64,000 nucleotides of DNA. Source: Gemmatimonadota bacterium (GTDB lineage Bacteria; Gemmatimonadota; Gemmatimonadetes; Gemmatimonadales; Gemmatimonadaceae). Shown here piece after piece: positions 57,398 through 64,000 of the stretch (positions within the stretch are counted from its first letter, which is position 1; each line of letters opens with the position of its first letter). A model generated the notes under the pieces. It was not told the DNA's origin, did not search any database, and saw nothing but the letters and a program-made list of their open reading frames with translations. Position numbers and translations under genes: made by a program. The stretch spans positions 124,001-188,000 of the forward strand of contig JAQBQB010000010.1 of assembly GCA_028287235.1 (NCBI GenBank), in the 5' to 3' direction.

Positions 57398-58876
57398 TCA
57401 CTTCTCGCGCAGGTCGGAGAGCTCCGACTTCGCGGAGAAATCGTACAGCGTCACGCGGCGGAGGTGGTAGTACGACGTCCAGTAGTTCCGCAGCGCCTGC
57501 ACGTACGCGAGGATCGCCTGGTCCTTCTGGTCCTGCGCGGTATAGAGATCCGTGTTGCTGATCTTGCCGATGATGTAGCGGTTGCGCGCCACCTCGAATT
57601 GCTTCTCCGCCACAGTGTCCGCCTTCGCGGCCAACAGGATGTTGCGCTGTGCCTGCAGCAGTCCCAGTGCGGAGAAGCGCGCGTCTTCGACGAGCGCGTC
57701 GCGGCGAATCTTGTTGTTGGCGATCGTGCGCTGCTCGTCGGCTTTCGCGCCCTCGACGTCGGCGCGGCCGGCGCCCCACTGCAGCATCGGTAGATTCACC
57801 CCCACGGCGAGCGACTGCTTGCCGAGCGGGCTCTGATACGCCTGGCTGAACCCGGGCGCCGTTTGATTGAACCCGGCACTCGCCTGGATCGTGGCGTTGA
57901 ACCGGTTGTTCGAGCGCGCCTGCACGATTCCGCGCTTGGCGACGACGTTGTCCAGCTCCCCTTGTTGCATCGTGCTCGAGTTCTTGAGCGCCTCCCGCAC
58001 GGCGACGTCGGGATCGGCGTCGACGGTGGGGATCGCGTCGGGCGTCACGATGGACAGCGTCTGCCCGTCCGGGTACGAGATGATGCGGCGCAGCGCGGCC
58101 TCGGCGCGATCGCGCGCCAGCCGGGCGTCGTCGACGGCGGCGCGGGCGCGCAGCAGCGCCAGCTCGCTCTTGAGCAGGTCGTTCTCGCCGATCTTGCCGA
58201 CTTCGAATCGGCCCTTGTTCAACGTGTAGAGCGTGTCGTTCACCGCGACGTTCGCCATCGCGTTGAGGAGCGTCATGTGCTGCGCGTACAGATTGAAGAA
58301 GGCGTCCGCCGTGTTACCGGCCACGTCCTCGCGCGCCTCGAAGTAGCCGCGTTCGGCCACGACCGCGGTGAGCGATTGCATTCGCTCGTTCCACACCACG
58401 TTGCGCGGCCTGAAGAGATCCTGCTGGAGACTGATGATGAGCGGCGACGTCTGGTAGAAGCGCGCGTTCGTCGTTCCGAACTCGTCGAGCCGGCTGACAC
58501 CCGACCCCACGGAGACCGTGCCGCCGGTGAGCGGAATCTGCTGGCTGAACCCTACCTGCATCGACGACTGGTTCTGCGCCTGTCCAATGAACTGCGTGGA
58601 TCCGTCGGGCAGGGTGATCGCGTTGATGCCGTGGTTCAAGTTGGCGGCATTGCCCGACAGGAAGAGCTGCGGCAGCAGGCGCGCGTTGAACGCGTCGTTG
58701 CGGTAGCGCGCCGCGTCGCGCGAGCTGCGCGCCACTTGCGCCGACGGCCCCTGTCGCTGCGCCATGGCGATGGCGTCCTGCAGCGTGAGCGTTTGCGCCG
58801 CCGCGGGCGATTGTGCGAGCGCCACACACGGGGCCGCGAGCGCGAGGAAGATCGGGAGAGGACGGGAGAGCCGCAT
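57398..58876 (-). CDS. TolC-family outer-membrane efflux protein
   Basis: A 492-residue protein with signal peptide (RPLPIFLALAAPCVALA) and two outer-membrane-efflux repeats: TLTLQDAIAMAQRQGPSAQVARSSRDAARYRNDAF-like start, long coiled-coil helices (NDLLKSELALLRARAAVDDARLARDRAEAALRR in part), and the second half RYIIGKISNTDLYTAQDQKDQAILAYVQALRNYWTSYYHLRR in part. It forms the outer channel for the upstream periplasmic adaptor and permease. AAGG 7 nt before the ATG at 58876 supports the start. It lies 37 nt after the permease gene. Confidence 0.92.
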   Translation of the reverse strand: MRLSRPLPIFLALAAPCVALAQSPAAAQTLTLQDAIAMAQRQGPSAQVARSSRDAARYRNDAFNARLLPQLFLSGNAANLNHGINAITLPDGSTQFIGQAQNQSSMQVGFSQQIPLTGGTVSVGSGVSRLDEFGTTNARFYQTSPLIISLQQDLFRPRNVVWNERMQSLTAVVAERGYFEAREDVAGNTADAFFNLYAQHMTLLNAMANVAVNDTLYTLNKGRFEVGKIGENDLLKSELALLRARAAVDDARLARDRAEAALRRIISYPDGQTLSIVTPDAIPTVDADPDVAVREALKNSSTMQQGELDNVVAKRGIVQARSNNRFNATIQASAGFNQTAPGFSQAYQSPLGKQSLAVGVNLPMLQWGAGRADVEGAKADEQRTIANNKIRRDALVEDARFSALGLLQAQRNILLAAKADTVAEKQFEVARNRYIIGKISNTDLYTAQDQKDQAILAYVQALRNYWTSYYHLRRVTLYDFSAKSELSDLREK

Positions 58877-58913
58877 ATGGACCTTCGGAGGAAATGACGC
58901 CGGCGATTCGAAA

Positions 58914-60317
58914 CTACTCGTAGCGCAAGCACACGATCGGATCCTGCTTCGCCGCCTTGTTGGCGGGGACGATCCCAAACACGAGGCCCACGGCGACGGA
59001 CACGCCGAACGCGACCGCCACCGACATGGGCGACACGATGGTGCTGATGTGCGCGATCCGCTCGATGGAGAAGCTCAGGATGCCGCCGACGATGATGCCG
59101 GCGATGCCGCCCGCGAGGCTGATCATCACGGCCTCGCTGAGGAACTGCCACATCACGTCCTTCTGCGTCGCGCCCACCGCGCGGCGCACGCCGATCTCCT
59201 TGATGCGCTCGAGGATCGACGCGAGCATGATGTTCATGATTCCAATGCCACCCACGACGAGCGAGATCGACGCGATGGCGCCGAGTACGACGTTGAAGAT
59301 CGCCTTCGTGCGCTGTTCCTGTTTGAGCAGCAGCTCGGGCACGCTGATCTCGAAGTCGGTGACGTCGTTGTGGCGGCGCTGCATCATGCGGCGCACGACC
59401 TCGGCCACGGCGCTGACGGCGGTGGACTTGTCCACCTGCACGATCACCTTGTCGAGCTGGTGATAGTTGCGCTTCTCGGCGCGCTGGTCGTCGGTCTCCG
59501 ACGAATCGGTCGAGTTGAACGACCGCGACGCGAGCTCCATCTCCTGCTGCGTGATCTGTGCGCGGTCGCGATAGCGCAGCAGCATCGTGGGCAACGGGAC
59601 GTAGACGTCCATGTTCGAGTCGCGAATGCCCAAGCGCTTCGCCGTTTCGCTCGACACCTTGCGATCCTCGAGCACGCCGACGACGGTGAGCCACACATCG
59701 CCCACCTTGATGGGGTGGCCGATCGGATTCTCCGTCGTGAAGAAGCGCGATTTCACGCCCTGCCCAATGATCGCCACCTGTGCGGAGGCGCCGAAGTGCT
59801 GCGCGCTGAAGTTCGCCCCTTCCTGGAGCTTCAGGTTCATCACGGCGAAGTAGCTCGAGTCCACGCCGACGATCTTGCCCGACCGGTGGTGTCCTTCGCG
59901 CGTCAGCACGCTGTTGACCACGACCTCGCTGCTCGTCGCGGACACGTCGGGAATCGTGTTGCCGATCGCCTGCGCGTCGAGCCAGGTGAGCCCCGGCGTG
60001 AACTTCTTCGACGACTTCTTCGCGTCCTTCTCGACCTTCCCTTCCGTCTGCTCGACGATCGGGGTGATGACGATGTTGTTCGCGCCGAGGAGCTTCATCT
60101 GCGCGAGGATCTCCTGCTCCGCGCCGTTGCCGATCGCGAGCATCGCGATGACCGACGCGACGCCGAACAAAATGCCGAGCGACGTGAGGCTCGCGCGCAG
60201 CTTGTTGTGCGCCACGGCCTCGGCCGCGGTGCGCCCGCTGAACATGAGGTGCGTGATGATCGCGCGAGCGCGCGACGGTTTCGACGCGCCCGTCGTTGGC
60301 ATGGGGACCGCCGTCAT
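58914..60317 (-). CDS. MacB-type ABC transporter permease (without ATPase domain)
   Basis: A 467-residue protein with four transmembrane helices: one near the N-terminus (LRASLTSLGILFGVASVIAMLAIGNGAE) and three at the C-terminus (FNVVLGAIASISLVVGGIGIMNIMLAS, DVMWQFLSEAVMISLAGGIAGIIVGG, VAVAFGVSVAVGLVFGIVPA), flanking a large periplasmic domain (about 75-335). The conserved RIKEIGVRRAVGAT loop and final DPIVCLRYE match MacB. Unlike E. coli MacB it has no fused ATPase, and no ATPase gene is present in the operon. It is 3 nt after the adaptor gene. Confidence 0.92.
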   Translation of the reverse strand: MTAVPMPTTGASKPSRARAIITHLMFSGRTAAEAVAHNKLRASLTSLGILFGVASVIAMLAIGNGAEQEILAQMKLLGANNIVITPIVEQTEGKVEKDAKKSSKKFTPGLTWLDAQAIGNTIPDVSATSSEVVVNSVLTREGHHRSGKIVGVDSSYFAVMNLKLQEGANFSAQHFGASAQVAIIGQGVKSRFFTTENPIGHPIKVGDVWLTVVGVLEDRKVSSETAKRLGIRDSNMDVYVPLPTMLLRYRDRAQITQQEMELASRSFNSTDSSETDDQRAEKRNYHQLDKVIVQVDKSTAVSAVAEVVRRMMQRRHNDVTDFEISVPELLLKQEQRTKAIFNVVLGAIASISLVVGGIGIMNIMLASILERIKEIGVRRAVGATQKDVMWQFLSEAVMISLAGGIAGIIVGGILSFSIERIAHISTIVSPMSVAVAFGVSVAVGLVFGIVPANKAAKQDPIVCLRYE

Positions 60318-60320
60318 GCC

Positions 60321-61724
60321 TCAGCCTTTCGGCTTCGGCGCGGGCGCCATTGCGGCTGGTGCCTTTGCCGCCGGCGTCTTTGCCGCCGATGTGGCCTTCG
60401 CGCCGGGGAGCGTTACGCTCTTCGCGGTGTCGGCGCTGGGAGCCGGCGCGACGATGGGTTTGAGACCGGGGATGATCTCCGTCTTGATCCCCACCTTGTC
60501 CGTGGGCGCCGCGAGCAACACGCGATCGTCCTTCGTGAGGCCCTTCTTCACGACCATCTCGTTGTCGTTGGTCGTGCCGCCTTCGATCATCTGCTTCACA
60601 ACGCGGTTGCCGTTCTTCTTGTAGACGTAAGAGAACCCGCCCTCGTTCGTCACCGCCTCGAGCGGAATGGACATCACGTTCGGGATCGACGCCACCTCGA
60701 TCGCGTTCGCCGTCGTCATGCCGGGGCGCAACGTCGTGTCGGGCTTGGTGACCTGCACCTTCACCTCGAACACCTTGGAGTCCTGGTTCGGCCGCTGCTC
60801 GCCGACGTTCGCGATCGCGGTCACGGTGCCGTCGAGCTTCTTCGACGGATCGGCGTCGAGCGTGATCTGCACCTTCTGGCCGAGCGCGAGCTTGCGCACG
60901 TCGACTTCGTTGATGTAGGTCTGCGACTCCATCTGCGAGAGATCGGGCAGCGTCGCGACGGTGGGGTCCCACGCGCTCCACTGCGAGCCCACGCCCTTTT
61001 TCTTGCCGTTCCACTCGCGAACGTAGATCACCATGCCGGCCGACGGCGCCTTGATCGTGAAGCTCGCCATCACTTCCTGGATGTTCTTGAGCTGATTCTG
61101 CTGGCGGCCGAGGTCCGCGCCGACCGACGACATCTTGGCGACGGCCTGCTTCGTCTTGGTGTCGAGGTTGCGCTTCGACTGCTCGAACGCGCGCTGCGCC
61201 TTCTCGTAGTCGATCTCCGCCTGGCGCTTGATCGTCGGCGCCTCGTACTGTGCCTGCTCCTTGGCCAGCTTCTTTTCCTCGAGGAAATACTCGGCCGTGC
61301 GGACGTCCTCGCGCGCGATCGCGAGGTTGAGCGTGGAGTCGAGCTGCGCCGTGGTGAACTCCGCCTGCGCCTTCTGCAGGTTCAGCGTCACGTCGGCCAT
61401 GCGGGTGGCCGCCGGCTGCCGGTCGAGCTCGGCGATCACCGAGCCTTCCTTGACCACCGAGCCTTCCGGAATGATCGAGGCGATCTTCGTCTGATAGACG
61501 TTCACGGTCTGCGCCGCCGCCGGCCCGGTGATCTGGACGAACTTGTTCGCGCGCAGCTCGCCGGTGGTCGTCACGAGCACCTTGAAGACTCCCTGCTTGA
61601 CGGGAGCCGAGAGATTGGCCTCGGCGGCCGAGGCCGTGGACGGCCACTTGTACCAGGCGACCGGACCGCCGATGAGGAGCGCGACGATCAGGATGGGGAG
61701 CCAGCGATTACGCAGCGTTTTCAT
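60321..61724 (-). CDS. Periplasmic adaptor (membrane-fusion protein, HlyD/MacA type)
   Basis: A 467-residue protein with an N-terminal membrane anchor (WLPILIVALLIGGPVAW), a lipoyl/barrel-sandwich domain (SIIPEGSVVKEGSVIAELD), a long helical hairpin (about 105-225) and a beta-barrel (IKAPSAGMVIYVREWNG, LALGQKVQITLDADP). The C-terminus is a low-complexity Ala/Lys/Pro tail (about 425-467). It connects the inner-membrane permease to the TolC protein encoded downstream. It is the first gene of the efflux operon. Confidence 0.92.
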   Translation of the reverse strand: MKTLRNRWLPILIVALLIGGPVAWYKWPSTASAAEANLSAPVKQGVFKVLVTTTGELRANKFVQITGPAAAQTVNVYQTKIASIIPEGSVVKEGSVIAELDRQPAATRMADVTLNLQKAQAEFTTAQLDSTLNLAIAREDVRTAEYFLEEKKLAKEQAQYEAPTIKRQAEIDYEKAQRAFEQSKRNLDTKTKQAVAKMSSVGADLGRQQNQLKNIQEVMASFTIKAPSAGMVIYVREWNGKKKGVGSQWSAWDPTVATLPDLSQMESQTYINEVDVRKLALGQKVQITLDADPSKKLDGTVTAIANVGEQRPNQDSKVFEVKVQVTKPDTTLRPGMTTANAIEVASIPNVMSIPLEAVTNEGGFSYVYKKNGNRVVKQMIEGGTTNDNEMVVKKGLTKDDRVLLAAPTDKVGIKTEIIPGLKPIVAPAPSADTAKSVTLPGAKATSAAKTPAAKAPAAMAPAPKPKG

Positions 61725-61958
61725 CTCGAGAGCCTCGAACCGGTGGATGGCCGCAGGGGGAACGGCGGCAGTTGTGCCATCACCATATGGGCGATGTACA
61801 CAAACTGCAATACAGCGAACATTAGAATACGATGAACGTAGTAGGACGACGCTCCGGGCCCGTCCGAAACGCCTCGGTATTGGACACCACGAGTGCCCAA
61901 AACGTTGGGCCGGGGGCCGGCTGGGGCTGCTTGGGGCCGGAAAGGGGGCCCGCCCGGC

Positions 61959-63641
61959 CTAGAACAGCCCGACGATCTCCCCGCTCGGCAGCCGCGCCAT
62001 GCGCTCCGCGGCCGGCTCCTTCGGCAACCCGGGCATCGTCATGATGTCGCCACACTGCGCCACGACGAACCCGGCCCCCGCCGAGGGGCGCACCTCGTTC
62101 ACATGAATCCGAAAGCCCCGCGGACGGCCAAGCTTGGTCGCGTCGTCGGTGAGCGAGTACTGCGTCTTCGCCATGCAGATCGGCGTGTTCCCGAGCCCGA
62201 TCGATTCGAGATACGTGATCGCGCGATCCGCCTCGGGCGTGTAGTCGGCGCCCTCCCCTCCATAGATCTGCCGCACGATGATGTCGATCTTCTCCTTGAT
62301 CGGCAGGTTCGTCGGATAGAGCGGACGAAACTCCGCGCCCTTCTTGTCGAGCAGCGACAGCAGCTCGGCGCCAAGCGCTTCGCCGCCGGCCCCGCCCTTC
62401 TCCCACACCTCGGTCAACGCGAGCGGCACGCCGAGGCGCGACGCGAAGTCGGCGATCACCTGCAGCTCGGCGTCGGTGTCGGACGTGCGCCGGTTGAGGG
62501 CGATCACGCCCGGCACGCCGAAGTGTCGCACGTTCTCGATGTGCTTCTCGAGATTCGGCAGGCCCCGCTCGAGCGCGCGCAGATCTTCGACGCCCAAATT
62601 CTTCTTGTCTCCACCGCCGTGCATCTTGAGCGAGCGCACCGTAGCGACGATCACGGCGGCCTCGGGCTGCAACCCGCCCGCGCGGCACTTGATGTCGAAG
62701 AATTTCTCGGCGCCGAGATCGGAGCCGAAGCCCGCCTCGGTGACGACGATGTCGGCCAGCGCGAGCGCCGAGCGCGTCGCAAGGATGCTGTTGCAGCCGT
62801 GCGCGATGTTGCCGAACGGTCCCGCATGCACGAACGCCGCCCCGCCCTCGAGCGTCTGCACGAGGTTGGGACGGATGGCGTCCTTGAGGAGCAGCGCCAT
62901 GGCGCCCGTCGCGCGCAGCTCGCCCGCCGTGACCGGACGCCGCGTGCTGCCCTTCGTGGCGCCGACGATGATACGCGCCAGCCGCTCCTCGAGATCCTGC
63001 GGGCTCGTTGCCAGCGCGACGATCGCCATCACTTCGCTCGCCGGAATGATCACGAAATGCTCTTCCCGCGGAATGCCGTCGCCCACGCCGCCGAGCCCGA
63101 TGATGCAATTCCGCAGCGCGCGGTCGTTCATGTCGATCGTGCGCGGCCAGGTGATGCGGCGCGGATCGATGTCGAGCGCGTTCCCCTGCTGCAGGTGATT
63201 GTCGAGCATCGCCGCGAGCAGGGCGTGTGCGCTCGAGATGGCGTGGAAGTCGCCCGTGAAGTGCAGGTTGATGTCGTCCATCGGCACCACCTGCGCGTAC
63301 CCGCCGCCCGCCGCGCCGCCCTTCACGCCGAACACCGGACCGAGGCTCGGCTCGCGAATGCACAGCGCGACGCGTTTGCCCATGCGCCGCAGCGCCTGCG
63401 CGAGGCCGACCGACACGGTGCTCTTCCCTTCTCCCGCCGGCGTGGGATTCGTCGCCGTGACCACGACGAGCCGCCCACGAATCGGCCGCTCCGCGATCTC
63501 GAGCGGGATCTTCGCCTTGTATTTGCCGTAGAAGTCGAGCTCATCGCGCTCGATCCCGAGCTCGGCGGCGACGTCCTCGATGGGACGCATCTTCACGGCT
63601 TGTGCGATTTCGATGTCGGACGGAACGGCGGACACGGCCAC
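61959..63641 (-). CDS. fhs: Formate-tetrahydrofolate ligase
   Basis: A 560-residue enzyme of full family length that joins formate to tetrahydrofolate using ATP, feeding one-carbon metabolism. The P-loop TPAGEGKST lies at 67-75. Other signatures are REPSLGPVFGVKGGAAGGG, NLHFTGDFHAISSAHALLAA and GPFGNIAHGCNS, then GFGSDLGAEKFFDIKCR. It appears monocistronic; fdhD lies 41 nt upstream on the same strand, so the two formate-related genes may be linked. The 234-nt gap to the efflux operon has no recognised element apart from a G/C-rich stretch. Confidence 0.95.
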   Translation of the reverse strand: MAVSAVPSDIEIAQAVKMRPIEDVAAELGIERDELDFYGKYKAKIPLEIAERPIRGRLVVVTATNPTPAGEGKSTVSVGLAQALRRMGKRVALCIREPSLGPVFGVKGGAAGGGYAQVVPMDDINLHFTGDFHAISSAHALLAAMLDNHLQQGNALDIDPRRITWPRTIDMNDRALRNCIIGLGGVGDGIPREEHFVIIPASEVMAIVALATSPQDLEERLARIIVGATKGSTRRPVTAGELRATGAMALLLKDAIRPNLVQTLEGGAAFVHAGPFGNIAHGCNSILATRSALALADIVVTEAGFGSDLGAEKFFDIKCRAGGLQPEAAVIVATVRSLKMHGGGDKKNLGVEDLRALERGLPNLEKHIENVRHFGVPGVIALNRRTSDTDAELQVIADFASRLGVPLALTEVWEKGGAGGEALGAELLSLLDKKGAEFRPLYPTNLPIKEKIDIIVRQIYGGEGADYTPEADRAITYLESIGLGNTPICMAKTQYSLTDDATKLGRPRGFRIHVNEVRPSAGAGFVVAQCGDIMTMPGLPKEPAAERMARLPSGEIVGLF

Positions 63642-63660
63642 GATGTTGGTCCTCGAAATG

Positions 63661-63701
63661 TGTCATCCCGAGCTCCGTTGTGCTACGCTCGAGATGACAG
63701 C
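63661..63701. repeat. TGTCATCCCGAG-type inverted repeat
   Basis: TGTCATCCCGAGC (63661-63673) is answered by GCTCGAGATGACA (63689-63701), forming an imperfect hairpin between fhs and fdhD and overlapping the 3' end of fdhD. It belongs to the same family as the 15830, 28837 and 45338 repeats. Confidence 0.65.
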
Positions 63702-64000
63702 GTTGTGATGATTCGTTCAGGTCGACAATACACGTTCGCGGTTCTGCCCCGCACCAGCGCCACCAGTGTCACGCCAGCCGCGTCCGCGAACCGGATCGCC
63801 AGGCCGGTCGGCCGCGAGATCGCGGCGAGGAGCTCGACGCCGCAGGTCGCGGCCTTCTGCACCATCTCGTAGCTCGCGCGGCTGGTGACGATGATGAAAC
63901 CATCATTCGGTCGCTTGCCCTCGCGCGCCAGCGCACCCAGCACCTTGTCGAGCGCGTTGTGGCGTCCGACGTCTTCCCGCATGACGTGCAACACGCCGTC
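63683..64000 (-). CDS. fdhD: FdhD sulfur carrier for formate dehydrogenase (partial, C-terminus)
   Basis: The frame enters from the window edge, so only the last 105 residues are visible. VMREDVGRHNALDKVLGALAREG, NDGFIIVTSRASYEMVQKAATCGVELLAAISRPTGLAI (in parts) and VALVRGRTANVYCRPERI are characteristic of FdhD, which passes sulfur from IscS to the molybdenum or tungsten cofactor of formate dehydrogenase. The catalytic Cys pair lies upstream, outside the window. A formate dehydrogenase gene would be expected nearby. Confidence 0.92.
   Translation of the reverse strand, partial: DGVLHVMREDVGRHNALDKVLGALAREGKRPNDGFIIVTSRASYEMVQKAATCGVELLAAISRPTGLAIRFADAAGVTLVALVRGRTANVYCRPERIITTLSSRA

Noticed and set aside
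58636..61835. Open frames of about 1000 codons on both strands across the efflux operon
   Set aside because: They are side effects of high GC: composition is Arg/His/Asp-rich with no domain, while the three efflux proteins explain the DNA fully.

Overview
The window is a gene-dense, high-GC bacterial chromosome segment, most consistent with Gemmatimonadota. That assignment is an inference from gene content: many Sec-exported proteins whose signal peptides end in Ala-Gln, a TonB-dependent receptor, a DUF1501/DUF1800 Tat-exported pair, an ADOP-type permease with PadR regulator, DUF2911, sortilin-like propellers, and KaiB/KaiC without KaiA. No rRNA, tRNA, phage, insertion sequence, CRISPR array or replication origin was recognised.

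Layout. 1-1914 (minus): kaiB-kaiC and the start of a coupled sensor protein. 1982-4183 (plus): TPP riboswitch and TonB-dependent receptor. 4394-6243: cysteine-rich copper-storage-type protein, a small secreted protein, a membrane-anchored lytic transglycosylase. 6261-13404 (minus): quinone oxidoreductase, large Asp-box propeller, GHL10 glycosidase-like protein, propeller lipoprotein. 13525-15580: EncFtn-type ferritin, divergent M28 peptidase, strong terminator. 16024-21456: amidase, TPM protein, two-component system, small membrane protein. 21681-25153: exported rhodanese, DUF2911 protein, L,D-transpeptidase. 25257-28836 (plus): overlapping operon with TauE/SafE exporter, DUF1634, cytochrome b, Tat-exported molybdopterin oxidoreductase and an unknown protein. 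29008-34496: ClC channel, small lipoproteins including a cupredoxin, DUF1501 and DUF1800 proteins. 34661-38357: a broken gene, DUF2779/Cas4-like nuclease, CopD-like protein. 38401-45298 (minus): PadR-ADOP operon, then a BlaI / BlaR1-HEAT / secreted HEAT regulon. 45563-49746 (minus): M8 metalloprotease lipoprotein and a LytS/LytTR system. 49837-54914: transporter, regulator, small enzymes, YkuD protein, P1-type nuclease, VOC protein. 54946-57342 (minus): tyrosine biosynthesis operon (DAHP synthase, chorismate mutase, prephenate dehydrogenase) behind a Tyr-rich attenuator. 57398-61724 (minus): efflux operon. 61959-64000 (minus): fhs and the end of fdhD.

The most striking features are regulatory. 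The aromatic operon begins with a 25-codon leader peptide holding six Tyr codons, followed by a terminator and a mutually exclusive antiterminator. A BlaI-type repressor gene and a distant secreted HEAT-repeat gene carry near-identical palindromes in their upstream regions. The BlaR1-like peptidase between them has its extracytoplasmic part replaced by HEAT repeats of the same kind, and both HEAT proteins end in an unusual Trp-Pro tail. The TonB receptor lies directly under a TPP aptamer that overlaps its Shine-Dalgarno sequence. Dispersed TGTCATCC-type palindromic repeats fill several intergenic gaps.
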